64,000 bases of DNA from Actinomadura macrotermitis (GCF_009604375.1 NZ_WEGH01000001.1:310001-374000), one strand, 5' to 3'; positions 24,743 through 38,297 are shown, counted from the stretch's first letter. Notes: generated by a model not told the origin, from the sequence alone. Program-made: numbers and translations.

Positions 24743-25620
24743 GTCCCGATCATGCCGTAGGCGCGCAGGGTCAGCAGCCGTTCGACGGTGATGTGGCCGC
24801 GCCATTCGGGTTCGGTGACGGGGGTCCAGATCAGGAAGCCGACGGTCCAGCCGCCGTCGGGGCGGCGGGCGGCGGCGAGGGCGTCCAGGTGGGCCTGGAC
24901 GGTCTCGTCGGTGAACAGGCGGCGGCCGTATCCGTGCGGGGTGGGCGCGAGGTCGAGCGGGGAGTGCACGGCGCCTTCGGCGTGCGGGTCGAGGGTCGCG
25001 GCGGCGGCGAGCGTGGCGCGGTGGCGGGTGAAGGCGGCTTCGGCGCGGTCGCGTTCGGGGGTGTGGTCCAGGAAGGTCAGGATGGCCAGGACGTCGTAGG
25101 GGCCGGGTTCGGCGCCGGGGGCCTCCAGGTAGCGCCAGCAGAATTCGGCGGCGTTCTTCAGCCAGGGGTTCTCGGGGAGGCCGGCGCGGTACAGCAGGCC
25201 GGCGAGCGAGGCGGTGGGGTTGATGGAGCCGGGCGGTTCGGTGTCGGTGGTGCGCCACCAGGGAGCGCGGGGGGCTTCGGGCCCGGCGGGCAGCACGAAC
25301 GGCACTCCCCCGTCCGGCGCGGTGATCGTCTCCAGGTGGGCGGCGATGCGGGCGACGGCGGGGTCGTCGTCCGCGCCGGTCTCGTGCAGGATCTCCAGGG
25401 CGTGCTGGGCCGGGACGGGCTGGCTGGCCTCGCCGCGCAGGTCCGGTTCCAGGGCGTGGCCGTAGCCGCCGTCGGGGTTCTCGTAGGGGCGCAGCGCGGC
25501 GAGGACGGGTGCGGGGCCGGCGCCGCGGAAGTGCAGGGCGAACCGGTGCCGGTCGATCAGGCGGGCGTTCAGCCGCAGGAAGCCCTCGGCGTCGTTCAGC
25601 ATGTCCATGGTCGTGTCCAT
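24739..25620 (-). CDS. Prenyltransferase/terpenoid-cyclase-like alpha-toroid protein
   Basis: A product of about 293 residues with squalene-hopene-cyclase-like repeats: RPYENPDGGYGHALEPDLRG near the N-terminus, TAPDGGVPFVLP, and AARRPDGGWTVGF near the C-terminus (the G-G-[WY/V] repeat core). It lacks a DXDD catalytic motif, so it is not expected to be a cyclase; the fold may bind lipids or sugars. The start is uncertain: GTG 25626, ATG 25620 and ATG 25608 are all possible and none has a clear ribosome binding site. A perfect 22-bp palindrome covers this start region. Co-translated with the YjbR-like gene. Confidence 0.7.
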   Translation of the reverse strand: MDTTMDMLNDAEGFLRLNARLIDRHRFALHFRGAGPAPVLAALRPYENPDGGYGHALEPDLRGEASQPVPAQHALEILHETGADDDPAVARIAAHLETITAPDGGVPFVLPAGPEAPRAPWWRTTDTEPPGSINPTASLAGLLYRAGLPENPWLKNAAEFCWRYLEAPGAEPGPYDVLAILTFLDHTPERDRAEAAFTRHRATLAAAATLDPHAEGAVHSPLDLAPTPHGYGRRLFTDETVQAHLDALAAARRPDGGWTVGFLIWTPVTEPEWRGHITVERLLTLRAYGMIGT

Positions 25621-25630
25621 GGACACGACC
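25609..25630. promoter_or_regulatory. 22-bp perfect palindrome over the start codon of the alpha-toroid gene
   Basis: Arms ggtcgtgtcc and ggacacgacc around a central at, 22 bp in all and perfectly symmetric. In RNA of the minus-strand gene an 8-bp stem would present the AUG at 25620 in a six-base loop. As DNA it could be an operator, 61 bp from the start of the divergent decarboxylase gene. Confidence 0.55.
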
Positions 25631-25691
25631 GTAGGGCGGCCGGCGGCCGGGGGGCTTGTCGAAAACGGACGCGACGGTCTTGACTACGGTG

Positions 25692-27122
25692 ATGAGTGAT
25701 CCACTTCACGAGCGCGACATCGCCGAGACCGCCCTGGAACTGGTGTTCCAGGCCGCCGGGCCGTATCTGGGGTCGCTGCCGGAGCGCAAGGTCCACGACC
25801 GGGACGCCGACGCGCTGCTGGAGGAGCTGGGCGGGCCGCTGCCCGAGCACGGGGCGGGCACGCTCGACAGCGTCGAGCGGCTGGTGCGGGTCGGCACGGG
25901 GGCGGCGACGCACTCCTCCGGCCCGCGCTTCTTCCACCTGGTCGTCGGCGGGTCCACGCCGGCGGCGTTGGCGGCGGACTGGACGGCGTCGCTGCTGGAC
26001 CAGACGGCGGGCCTGTGGGCGTCCTCGCCGTTCGCGGCGCGCGCCGAGACCGTCGCGCTCGGCTGGCTGAAGGAGCTGTTCGGGCTGCCCGCCTCCTTCG
26101 GAGCGGTGCTGACGCCGAGCGCCACGTTCGCGCACCTGACCGGCCTCGCCTGCGCGCGGTCGTGGTGGGCCGAGCAGCACGGTGTGGACGTGTCCGCGCA
26201 GGGCCTGGCGGGCCTGCCGGAGATGCCGGTGCTGAGCAGCGGCCTGGTGCACGTCAGCACCCGCAAGACGCTGCAGATGCTCGGCTGCGGCCGTGACACG
26301 CTGCGCACGTTCGCGCGCGACGACGCCGGGCGGATCGACCTGCCCGCGATGGAGGCCGCGCTCGCGGCGCTGGACGGCCCCGCGGTGATCATCGGCAATC
26401 TCGGCGAGGTCAACACCGGCGACTCCGACCCGATCGCCGAGCTGGCCGACCTGGCGGAGCGGTACGGGGCGTGGCTGCACGTGGACGGCGCGTTCGGGCT
26501 GTTCGCGGCGCTGTCGCCGCGCACCGCTCACCTGGCGCGCGGGGTGGAACGTGCCAACTCGATCACCGCCGACGGGCACAAGTGGCTGAACGTGCCCTAC
26601 GAGAGCGGGTTCTCGTTCGTGCGCGACGCCTCGTGGATGTCGCGGGCGTTCGGCGCGTGGGGCGCGGCCTACCTGCCGGACGCCGGCGACGGGCGCGTCA
26701 ACTACAACATGCTCGGCCCGGAGTCGTCGCGGCGGGCGCGGGCGCTGCCGATCTGGGCGACGCTGCGCGCCTACGGCCGCGACGGGCACCGCGCGATGGT
26801 GGAGCGGCACCTGGACGTCGCCGGGCACCTCGGCGCGCTGGTGGAGCGGGCGCCCGACCTGGAGCTGCTGGCGCCGGTGCAGCTGTGCGTGGTGTGCTTC
26901 CGCTACCGGCCGCCGGGCGTGCCCGAGGAGGAGCTGGACGACCTGAACGCCCGCCTCGGCGAGGCGCTGCTCGCCGACGGCCGGGTGTACGCCGGGACGA
27001 GCCTGTACCGGGGCATGCGGGTGTTCCGCCCCGCGCCGCTGAACTGGCGCACGACGCCCGGGGACGTGGAACTGCTGGTCACGGTGCTGCGCGAGCTCGG
27101 CGCCGCCCTGACGGGCGGCTGA
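25692..27122 (+). CDS. Pyridoxal-phosphate-dependent decarboxylase (group II)
   Basis: A 476-residue PLP enzyme of the aromatic-L-amino-acid/glutamate decarboxylase superfamily. Features: THSSGPRFFHLVVGG near the N-terminus, LTPSATFAHLTGL (phosphate-binding region), WLHVDGAFGLFAAL (Asp for the pyridine nitrogen) and the Schiff-base Lys in SITADGHKWLNVPYE. It decarboxylates an amino acid, but the substrate is not predictable. ATG 25692 directly follows a GTG (25689); the longer frame to 25656 lacks support. Divergent from the alpha-toroid gene. Confidence 0.88.
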   Translation: MSDPLHERDIAETALELVFQAAGPYLGSLPERKVHDRDADALLEELGGPLPEHGAGTLDSVERLVRVGTGAATHSSGPRFFHLVVGGSTPAALAADWTASLLDQTAGLWASSPFAARAETVALGWLKELFGLPASFGAVLTPSATFAHLTGLACARSWWAEQHGVDVSAQGLAGLPEMPVLSSGLVHVSTRKTLQMLGCGRDTLRTFARDDAGRIDLPAMEAALAALDGPAVIIGNLGEVNTGDSDPIAELADLAERYGAWLHVDGAFGLFAALSPRTAHLARGVERANSITADGHKWLNVPYESGFSFVRDASWMSRAFGAWGAAYLPDAGDGRVNYNMLGPESSRRARALPIWATLRAYGRDGHRAMVERHLDVAGHLGALVERAPDLELLAPVQLCVVCFRYRPPGVPEEELDDLNARLGEALLADGRVYAGTSLYRGMRVFRPAPLNWRTTPGDVELLVTVLRELGAALTGG

Positions 27123-27157
27123 GCCGCGGCGGGGCCCGCCGGGCGGGCCCCGCCGGC

Positions 27158-27742
27158 TCACTCCGCCGGATGCGCCCCCGGCCAGGGGCCCGGCGGGTGG
27201 TGCTCGTGCGTCTCGGCGCCGACCTTGACGTCATAGACGCGGAAACCGCGCGCCTGGTAGTTCTTCAGCGCGGCCGGGCCGTCGTTGGAGCAGGTGTGCA
27301 CCCACACCCGGCCGGTCGGCTCGCGGCCGGGCCAGCGCTCGGCCAGGTCCCAGGCGCGGCGCGCGCCGGTCGCCAGCAGGTGCCCGCCGAGGCCCTGCCC
27401 GTGGAACGCCGGCAGCAGCCCGAAGTAGGTGATCTCGACCTGCCCGCCGGGCTGGGGGTCCAGTTCGGCGTACCCGGCGGGCGTGCCGCGCACGTACGCC
27501 ACCCAGGTCTCCACGCCCGGCCGGACGAGCCAGTTGCGCCACTGCTCGTAGGTCCACGGCAGCCGGTCGGTCCAGTACCAGTCGCCGCCGACCGCGGTGT
27601 ACAGGAAGCGGCTGAGCTCGGGGCTCGGCACCTCCGCCCGGACGATCCGCACCGGGACGGCGGGTTCGCCGGCCGGTCGCAGCTCGACCGGGTCGCGCTG
27701 TTCCAGATACCACGTGGTGACCTCGATGCGCCGGCTCGGCAC
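27158..27742 (-). CDS. GNAT-family N-acetyltransferase
   Basis: A 194-residue acetyltransferase. The acetyl-CoA loop is LLPAFHGQGLGGHLLATGARRA (Q-x-x-G-x-G) at about residues 112-133, and the C-terminal VHTCSNDGPAALKNYQARGFRVYD carries the N...Y..RGF signature. Trp-rich N-terminal half (DWYWTDRLPWTYEQWRNW) is typical of one actinobacterial subgroup. Substrate unknown. It stands alone, convergent with the decarboxylase gene. Confidence 0.87.
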   Translation of the reverse strand: MPSRRIEVTTWYLEQRDPVELRPAGEPAVPVRIVRAEVPSPELSRFLYTAVGGDWYWTDRLPWTYEQWRNWLVRPGVETWVAYVRGTPAGYAELDPQPGGQVEITYFGLLPAFHGQGLGGHLLATGARRAWDLAERWPGREPTGRVWVHTCSNDGPAALKNYQARGFRVYDVKVGAETHEHHPPGPWPGAHPAE

Positions 27743-27766
27743 GGCGTTCCCCCCTGAATACGCGGA

Positions 27767-27800
27767 CCGCCGCGCCCCGGCGGGAGCCGGGGCGCGGCGG
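27767..27800 (-). terminator. gltD terminator hairpin
   Basis: Perfect 14-bp stem (ccgccgcgccccgg / ccggggcgcggcgg) with a 6-nt loop, 26 bp past the gltD stop and just upstream of the acetyltransferase gene. Confidence 0.65.
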
Positions 27801-27826
27801 ACCTGTGCCTGCTGTCCGCTAGATGA

Positions 27827-29290
27827 TCATGCCATCGGGCGGGCGGTCGGCGGAATGGGGTAGGGCAGGGCGGAGTGGCCGGTGAGGAACGCGTCCACGC
27901 CGCGCGCGGCGGCGCGGCCCTCGGCGATCGCCCACACGATCAGCGACTGGCCGCGGCCCATGTCGCCGGCCGCGAAGACCCCGTCGACCGAGGTCGCGTA
28001 GTCGCCGCCGCGCACCACGTTGCCGCGCTGGTCCAGCTCGACGCCGAGCTGCTCCAGCAGGCCCTGCTTCTGCGGGCCGAGGAAGCCCATGGCGAGGGTG
28101 ACCAGCTCGGCCGGGATCTCGCGCTCGGTGCCCTCGACCGGCGCGAACCCGGTCTCGGGGCCGCCGACCTCGACCAGCTTCAGCGCGCGGACGTTGCCGG
28201 CCCCGTCGCCGAGGAACTCCACCGTCGACACCGCGTACACGCGGTCGCCGCCGAGGTCGGCCAGCTCCTCGTGCGCGCTCTCCATCTTGAACAGGATGGG
28301 GAACGTCGGCCAGGGCTGGTGGCCCGGCCGCGACTCCGGCGGCCGCGGCATGATCTCCAGCTGGGTCACCGACGCGGCGCCCTGGCGGATCGCGGTGCCG
28401 ATGCAGTCGGCGCCGGTGTCGCCGCCGCCGATCACCACCACGTGCTTGCCGGCCGCCGAGACCGGGGCGGTCTCGTAGTCGCCCTCCTGCACCTTGTTGG
28501 CCAGGGGCAGGTACTCCATCGCCTGGTACACGCCCGCCAGATCGCGGCCGGGCACCGGCAGGTCGCGCCACACCGTGGCGCCGCCGGCGAGCAGCACCGC
28601 GTCGTGGCCCTCGCGCAGCTCCTCGGCGGTGATGTCGACGCCCACGTTCACCGAGGTCTTGAAGTCGGTGCCCTCGGCGCGCATCTGGGCGATGCGCCGG
28701 TCCAGGTGCTTCTTCTCCATCTTGAACTCGGGGATGCCGTAGCGCAGCAGGCCGCCGACGCGGTCGGCGCGCTCGTACACCTTGACGTCGTGGCCGGCGC
28801 GGGTGAGCTGCTGGGCGGCGGCGAGGCCCGCCGGGCCCGAGCCGACGACCGCGACCTTCTTGCCGGTCTTGACCGCGGGCGGCTGCGGGCGCACCCAGCC
28901 CTCCGACCAGGCCCGGTCGATGATCTCGGCCTCGACGCGCTTGATCGCCACCGGCTCCTGGTTGATGCCGAGGACGCACGCCGCCTCGCACGGGGCGGGG
29001 CACAGCTTCCCGGTGAACTCGGGGAAGTTGTTGGTGGCGTGCAGCCGCTCGATGGCCTCGTGCCAGTCGGTGCGGTAGACCAGGTCGTTCCACTCGGGGA
29101 TGAGGTTGCCGAGCGGGCAGCCCTGGTGGCAGAACGGGATGCCGCAGTCCATGCAGCGGCTCGCCTGCTTCTCCAGCCTCTCCTTGCCGAAGTCCTCGTA
29201 GACCTCCGACCAGGACCTGATGCGCACGTCGACCGGGCGGCGCTGCGGGAGCTCCCGCTGGACGGTCAGGAAACCCTTCGGGTCTGCCAT
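27827..29290 (-). CDS. gltD: Glutamate synthase (NADPH) small subunit
   Basis: The small subunit takes electrons from NADPH through FAD and passes them to the large subunit for glutamate formation from glutamine and 2-oxoglutarate. The 487-residue product has the N-terminal cysteine clusters [14 protein letters not shown] and CPAPCEAAC for two [4Fe-4S] centres, an FAD-binding [17 protein letters not shown] at about residue 150 and the NADPH-binding [17 protein letters not shown] at about 290. The ATG at 29290 is 14 bp after the gltB stop. Larger open frames starting upstream overlap gltB and are not genes. Confidence 0.97.
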   Translation of the reverse strand: MADPKGFLTVQRELPQRRPVDVRIRSWSEVYEDFGKERLEKQASRCMDCGIPFCHQGCPLGNLIPEWNDLVYRTDWHEAIERLHATNNFPEFTGKLCPAPCEAACVLGINQEPVAIKRVEAEIIDRAWSEGWVRPQPPAVKTGKKVAVVGSGPAGLAAAQQLTRAGHDVKVYERADRVGGLLRYGIPEFKMEKKHLDRRIAQMRAEGTDFKTSVNVGVDITAEELREGHDAVLLAGGATVWRDLPVPGRDLAGVYQAMEYLPLANKVQEGDYETAPVSAAGKHVVVIGGGDTGADCIGTAIRQGAASVTQLEIMPRPPESRPGHQPWPTFPILFKMESAHEELADLGGDRVYAVSTVEFLGDGAGNVRALKLVEVGGPETGFAPVEGTEREIPAELVTLAMGFLGPQKQGLLEQLGVELDQRGNVVRGGDYATSVDGVFAAGDMGRGQSLIVWAIAEGRAAARGVDAFLTGHSALPYPIPPTARPMA

Positions 29291-29304
29291 GGCGAGTCCC
29301 CCTC

Positions 29305-33861
<4,557 letters not shown>

Positions 33862-34169
33862 CAACCCTCCCGTCGTCGTCGTGTCACTGTTCGATGTCAG
33901 TGCAGTCCGGGACGACGTTGGCCCTGCTGCGGTGTCATGACATTACATCACTGCCGGGATCATGCCCGACTCGACCAGATCGCGAAACTTCTCGGCGGGG
34001 TCGAGTTCCTGGGCGGTCCGTAGTGGTTTAGACCAGGATACCGGCGGGTTTTTCCGGGAAAACGCGCTGACCTCGGTGATCATCGTCACCGGGCGCCGAT
34101 GTTTGACCCGCCGGTAACACGATACGTGACCGGGCGGATGCGCCGCCAGGGGCCCGGGAGGGGCCCGGA
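33862..34169. other. 308-bp spacer with the gltB promoter region
   Basis: Contains tgtcatgaca (33933-33942), a perfect 10-bp palindrome about 75 bp upstream of gltB, and a cactg/cagtg inverted repeat at about 33885-33902. Either could be a nitrogen-regulator site, but neither clearly matches a GlnR box by eye. A 46-codon minus-strand frame (33943-34083) is present but has poor codon bias. GC is lower than in genes. Confidence 0.5.
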
Positions 34170-35081
34170 TCAGTGCGCGGCGGCGACGCGGCCGAGCACC
34201 GCGGGCTGCTTGCCGCCCTCGATCAGCAGCGACAGCAGCGTCTCGTCGCGCCCGTCGCCCTTGCCGTCCAGGCGCTGCGCCCACGACACCACCGCGTAGT
34301 GGCCCATGGCCAGGCCGCGCGCCATGCCGTACCCGCGCCCGAACCGGTCCAGCGGCGCCGGGGCCGGAAGCGGCCGCACGAACCCGCCGCCGCGGCCGGC
34401 GCCGAGCCCGGCGACGACCCGGTCGGCCTCCGCCGCGCTCGCCAGGTTGAACACCGTCACCGACAGGGCGTAGCCGGCCCTGGTGTCGGCGTACAGGGCG
34501 CGCGCCGCCTGCGTGCAGCCCGCGCGGACCAGGTCGTCGGCCAGGGCGCCGCCCCAGACCGCCGCCGAGCACTCGCCGTCGAGCCGTTTGCCCTTCAGCG
34601 CCGGGCGGGCGCCGCCGCCGGCCGGGCGCAGCGTGCGCGCCGCGTCGGGGAAGGCCTCCTCGGCCGTCAGCGGGCCGCCGTCGGCGGCGCGCTGCGCGAT
34701 CGGCGCGAACACGCCGGTGGAGGGGGCGCTGGAGTAGGACTCCGGCGACGGGCCGCTGTCGGCGGGCCGCACCGCTGCGTGGAAGGACGTGCCCCGGCGC
34801 GCCTTGCCGTCCTCGCCGCCGGTGACCGCCACCAGCACCGCGGCGAGGGCGACCGCCAGGCCGAGCGCCAGCGCCGCGCCGAAGTACAGCGCCCGGTGCC
34901 CGGAGCGGCGCGCGCGTTTCGCCGGCGCCTTCGGGGCGCGGGGTTCGGGACGCGGCGGGGCCGCGGGGCGGGCCGCTCCCCCGCCGCGCACCGCGGCGGT
35001 ACGGCGGGGGGCGCCGCGGCGGGCGGGCTGACGCCGGCCACCGCCGCGGGTCGCCTGGGCTCGCCTTCGATCGTGGTCCAC
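34170..35081 (-). CDS. Membrane-anchored hypothetical protein, paralogue of the next gene upstream
   Basis: A 303-residue product with a basic, Pro/Arg/Ala-rich cytoplasmic N-terminus (about 62 residues), one transmembrane segment (LYFGAALALGLAVALAAVLVAV) and an extracytoplasmic domain of about 210 residues. That domain matches the neighbouring protein: C...WG..L.DDL...GC.Q.ARALY, GFVRPLPAPA and GHYAVVSWAQR are shared, including two conserved Cys that may form a disulfide. No known function. It starts with GTG at 35081, 52 bp after the paralogue's stop. A GC-rich, Arg-rich N-terminus makes the exact start uncertain. Confidence 0.75.
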   Translation of the reverse strand: MDHDRRRAQATRGGGRRQPARRGAPRRTAAVRGGGAARPAAPPRPEPRAPKAPAKRARRSGHRALYFGAALALGLAVALAAVLVAVTGGEDGKARRGTSFHAAVRPADSGPSPESYSSAPSTGVFAPIAQRAADGGPLTAEEAFPDAARTLRPAGGGARPALKGKRLDGECSAAVWGGALADDLVRAGCTQAARALYADTRAGYALSVTVFNLASAAEADRVVAGLGAGRGGGFVRPLPAPAPLDRFGRGYGMARGLAMGHYAVVSWAQRLDGKGDGRDETLLSLLIEGGKQPAVLGRVAAAH

Positions 35082-35133
35082 GACGGCGCAGACTACCGAT
35101 CCCCGGCCGGTGCCGCGTCCCGGCGGGCCGGGG

Positions 35134-35919
35134 TCACTTCCCGCTCACCATCTGCAGCCGGGCCCACACGAAGTCGGCCGGGCCCTCGATCGGGATGCTC
35201 GCGTTGATCGCCTCGGTGAGGTTGGCGGGGTCGGCGCCGCCCGCCCGCTGCACCCAGCTGACCACGGCGTAGTGCCCGAAGGTCTTGGCGTAGGCGGCGC
35301 TGAAGCCCTTGGTGAACGCCGGCGCGCCGGGCGCGGCGAGGGGCAGCACGAAGCCCGAGGACGTCGCCGGGTCCAGCACGCGCAGGATCTGCCGGACGCC
35401 GTCCTGGTCCTGCATGTTGATCGCGATGAACTGGCCGACGTAGCGCTTGTCCTGGCTGACGTAGGAGCCGCGGGCGATCTGGCTGCAGCCGTGCTTGGCC
35501 AGGTCCTCCTGCAGCCGCGCGCCCCAGGTCACGGACTTGCAGTCGGACGCCACGTCCGAGGCCGCCAGCGTGTAGGCGTAGCCGCCGCCCTTCAGCGCCT
35601 TGGCGTCGGCGCCGAACACCTCGTCGGCGGTGAACGGCCGGGCGTCGGCGTCGCGCCGCGCCAGCTTGGCCATGCCCTCGCCGTCGTAGTCGGGGGTGTA
35701 GGCGACCGGCGATATCTGCGCGCCGTTCGCCGGGCCCGCGGGCTTCTTCTTCTCGCCGCCGCCGCCCAGCAGGACCACGCCGGCGACCACCGCCAGCGCG
35801 ACCACCAGGGCGGCCGCGCCGCCGATCAGCACCTTCGGGCCGGGCCCCTTACGGCCGGGCCGGTCCTGCCGCCCGCCGGAGGCGGCGGGGGCTGCATCGG
35901 TGTCACGCGCCTCGATCAC
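35134..35919 (-). CDS. Membrane-anchored hypothetical protein (paralogue pair)
   Basis: A 261-residue product: short charged N-terminus, one transmembrane segment (VLIGGAAALVVALAVVAGVVLLGG), then an extracytoplasmic domain. Shared with the downstream paralogue are DCKSVTWGARLQEDLAKHGCSQIARGSY, GFVLPLAAPGAPAF and FGHYAVVSWVQRAGG. I do not recognise the family. The GTG at 35919 gives the N-terminus MIEARDTD; earlier GTG/TTG codons up to 35961 are alternatives. It is preceded by the VIT1-like gene 74 bp upstream and may belong to the same transcript. Confidence 0.75.
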   Translation of the reverse strand: MIEARDTDAAPAASGGRQDRPGRKGPGPKVLIGGAAALVVALAVVAGVVLLGGGGEKKKPAGPANGAQISPVAYTPDYDGEGMAKLARRDADARPFTADEVFGADAKALKGGGYAYTLAASDVASDCKSVTWGARLQEDLAKHGCSQIARGSYVSQDKRYVGQFIAINMQDQDGVRQILRVLDPATSSGFVLPLAAPGAPAFTKGFSAAYAKTFGHYAVVSWVQRAGGADPANLTEAINASIPIEGPADFVWARLQMVSGK

Positions 35920-35993
35920 AGTCCGGGAGCTTATCGGCACCGCCACCCCGCGCGCTCCCAAAAGGGCGTTTTGTCACCTTGGTGGGGCGGCGG

Positions 35994-36692
35994 TCAGACG
36001 GCGCCGCCGCCGATCAGCGCCCCCACCCCGAAGGTGAGGGCCGCCGCCGCGCCGCCGAGCGCGAGCTGGCGCAGCCCGCTGAACCACCAGCTGCGGCTGG
36101 TGACCCGCGACACCAGCGCGCCCGCGCCGAACAGCCCGAGCGCCGACACGATCGCGGCGGGCCACAGGTTCACCGCGCCGAGCAGGTACGGCAGCACCGG
36201 CAGCAGCGCGCCCACCGCGAACGACACGAACGACGACGCGGCCGCCAGGACCGGCGAGGGCAGCTCGCCCGGCGCCACGCCGAGCTCCTCGCGGGCGTGC
36301 ACCTCCAGGGCGTCCTCGGGGTCGCGCGACAGCTGCCGGGCCACCTCGGCGGCCGTCTCGGCGTCCACGCCGCGCTTCTCGAACACCGCGGCCAGCTCGC
36401 GCTGCTCGGCCACCGGGTGCCGGGCCAGCTCCAGCCGCTCGATCTCGATCTCGGCGGCGGCGAGCTCGGACTGCGAGGCGACCGAGATGTACTCCCCCGC
36501 CGCCATCGAGAACGCGCCCGCCGCCAGGCCGGCCAGGCCGGCCAGCAGCACGACCCGCTGGGACGCCTGCCCGCCGGCGATGCCGGCGATCAGCGCGAAG
36601 TTGGACACCAGCCCGTCCATCGCCCCGAACACCGCGGGCCGCAGCCAGCCCCCGGTGACGTCGCGGTGCTGGTGGTGGATCTCGGCGTCCAA
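35994..36692 (-). CDS. VIT1/CCC1 family membrane transporter
   Basis: A 232-residue member of the vacuolar iron transporter (VIT1/CCC1) family, which moves Fe2+ or Mn2+ by proton antiport in eukaryotes; bacterial substrates are mostly unproven. It has the first membrane segment PAVFGAMDGLVSNFALIAGIAGG, then AGAFSMAAGEYISVASQSE, a cytoplasmic helical domain rich in Glu (about residues 75-135), then three more membrane segments. It starts with TTG at 36692, supported by AGGGAGA five bases upstream. The gene lies 18 bp after lgt and is probably co-transcribed. Confidence 0.88.
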   Translation of the reverse strand: MDAEIHHQHRDVTGGWLRPAVFGAMDGLVSNFALIAGIAGGQASQRVVLLAGLAGLAAGAFSMAAGEYISVASQSELAAAEIEIERLELARHPVAEQRELAAVFEKRGVDAETAAEVARQLSRDPEDALEVHAREELGVAPGELPSPVLAAASSFVSFAVGALLPVLPYLLGAVNLWPAAIVSALGLFGAGALVSRVTSRSWWFSGLRQLALGGAAAALTFGVGALIGGGAV

Positions 36693-36710
36693 CCGGGTCT
36701 CCCTGCTCGA

Positions 36711-38297
36711 TCAGGTGGTGGTGGCGTCCTGCGCCGTCTCCGCCCGGCCCGCGGCCTTGGCGCCGGGGTCCTTCTTGGGCTCGGCCTCGGCCTTGTCCTC
36801 GGCCTCGGGCTCCGGCCGGCCGGCGGGTCCCTCCCCGGGGCCCTCCGGCACGGCGCCGCCCTCGTCCGGCCCGGCCTCGGCGGAGACGTCGCCGCCATTG
36901 TCCCCGGCGGGGGCGGGCGCGTCCTCGGCGGGGTCGCCCGCGGGCTCCGCGGCGGCCTTCGGCGCGGGGTCCTTCTTGGACTCGGCCTCGGCCCGCTCCT
37001 CGGGCTCGGCGGCGGGCACGGGCTCCGTGGCGGCCTCGGGCCCGTCCACGGGCTCGGGCTCTGCGGCGGGCTCGGGCTCTGCGGCGGGCTCGGGCTCTGC
37101 GGCGGGCTCGGGCTCCCGGACGGGCGCGGGCTCCGCGGCGGGCTCGGGCTCCTCGACCACCGTCTCGGCCGCCGGCTCGGGCTCCGCAGCGGGCAGGGGC
37201 TCTTCGACCGCAGTTTCGGCCGCCAGCTCGGGCTCCGCGGCGGGCTCGGGCTCCTCGACCGCCGTCTCGGCCGCCGGCTCGGGCTTCTCCATGGCCACCG
37301 GCTGCGGCTCGGGCTCCTCGGCGGCCGGCTCGACGGCCGTCGCGGCCGGCGGAGCGGGCTCGGCGAGCGTCGCGGCCGGCTCCGCGGCCGTGGCCGTCGC
37401 GGCCGGCTCGGCCACGGGGACGTCGTCCACCGGAGCGGGGGCGTCCGCCGGGGCGGGGGTGCCGACGTTCTCCGGGCCGGTCTTGTTCCGCGCCCAGTAC
37501 AGGTAGCCGACGGCGCCGAGGAACACCACCAGGCAGGTCCAGTCGTTCAGGCGCAGGCCGAGGATGACGTGGGCGTCGTCGATGCGCAGCCACTCCACCC
37601 AGGCGCGGCCGACGGTGTAGGCGGCCACGTAGAGGGCGAACGCGCGGCCGTGGGTGAGCTTGTAGCGGCGGTCGGCCCACAGCACCAGCACGGCGACGCC
37701 GAGGCACCACAGCGACTCGTACAGGAACGTGGGGTGGTAGGTCGCGACGTCGGCGTACTTGGGGTCGATCGCGCCGCCGTCCAGGCGCGGCCGGTGCGCG
37801 GGGTCGATCTCCAGGGCCCAGAAGGCGTCCAGCGGCCGCCCGTACAGCTCCTGGTTCCAGTAGTTGCCCCAGCGGCCGATCGCCTGCGCCAGGGCGATCC
37901 CGGGCGCGATGGCGTCGCCGAGGGCCAGCACCGACACCCCGTGCCGGCGGCAGCCGATCACCGCGCCGAGCGCGCCGAGCGCGACCGCGCCCCAGATGCC
38001 GAGGCCGCCCTCCCAGACCTTCAGCGCCCGCACCGGGTCGCCGCCCGCGCCGAAGTAGCGCTGGTAGTCGGTGATCACGTGGTAGAGGCGGCCGCCGACC
38101 AGGCCGAACGGCACGGCCCACACCGCCACGTCGATGATCACACCGGGGGCGCCGCCCTTGGCGGCCCAGCGCCGCTCGCCGAGCCATACCGCGACGACGA
38201 TGCCAATGATGATCATGATGGCGTAGGCACGGATCGGGAGGGGCCCGAGGTGCCAGACACCCTGTGAGGGACTCGGGATGAAGGCGAGCGGCTGCAT
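36711..38297 (-). CDS. lgt: Prolipoprotein diacylglyceryl transferase with long acidic Pro/Glu/Ala tail
   Basis: Lgt transfers diacylglycerol from phosphatidylglycerol to the lipobox Cys of prolipoproteins. Residues 1-270 hold the family's membrane core: GLVGGRLYHVITDY, VWEGGLGIWGAV, GRWGNYWNQELYGRP, YHPTFLYES and RAWVEWLRIDD. After about residue 275 comes a tail of about 250 residues of EPAAE/EPEPAAE repeats, then a Lys/Glu/Asp-rich stretch, making the 528-residue protein almost twice the usual 270-300. Long tails on actinobacterial Lgt are known but this one is large. ATG 38297. Several lipoprotein genes in the window are potential substrates. Confidence 0.95.
   Translation of the reverse strand: MQPLAFIPSPSQGVWHLGPLPIRAYAIMIIIGIVVAVWLGERRWAAKGGAPGVIIDVAVWAVPFGLVGGRLYHVITDYQRYFGAGGDPVRALKVWEGGLGIWGAVALGALGAVIGCRRHGVSVLALGDAIAPGIALAQAIGRWGNYWNQELYGRPLDAFWALEIDPAHRPRLDGGAIDPKYADVATYHPTFLYESLWCLGVAVLVLWADRRYKLTHGRAFALYVAAYTVGRAWVEWLRIDDAHVILGLRLNDWTCLVVFLGAVGYLYWARNKTGPENVGTPAPADAPAPVDDVPVAEPAATATAAEPAATLAEPAPPAATAVEPAAEEPEPQPVAMEKPEPAAETAVEEPEPAAEPELAAETAVEEPLPAAEPEPAAETVVEEPEPAAEPAPVREPEPAAEPEPAAEPEPAAEPEPVDGPEAATEPVPAAEPEERAEAESKKDPAPKAAAEPAGDPAEDAPAPAGDNGGDVSAEAGPDEGGAVPEGPGEGPAGRPEPEAEDKAEAEPKKDPGAKAAGRAETAQDATTT
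37053..37106 (-). repeat. lgt: Three exact 18-bp repeats inside the lgt tail
   Basis: Three consecutive identical 18-mers (ctcgggctctgcggcggg on the plus strand) encoding a PAAEPE-type hexapeptide, within a longer stretch of degenerate repeats (about 36980-37300). Exact copies suggest recent slippage expansion. Confidence 0.85.

Noticed and set aside
33943..34083. A 46-codon minus-strand frame upstream of gltB
   Set aside because: Third positions are not G/C biased (TTT, AAA, GTA, TCT, CCA, CTA codons occur) and no ribosome binding site is seen; probably chance or a remnant.
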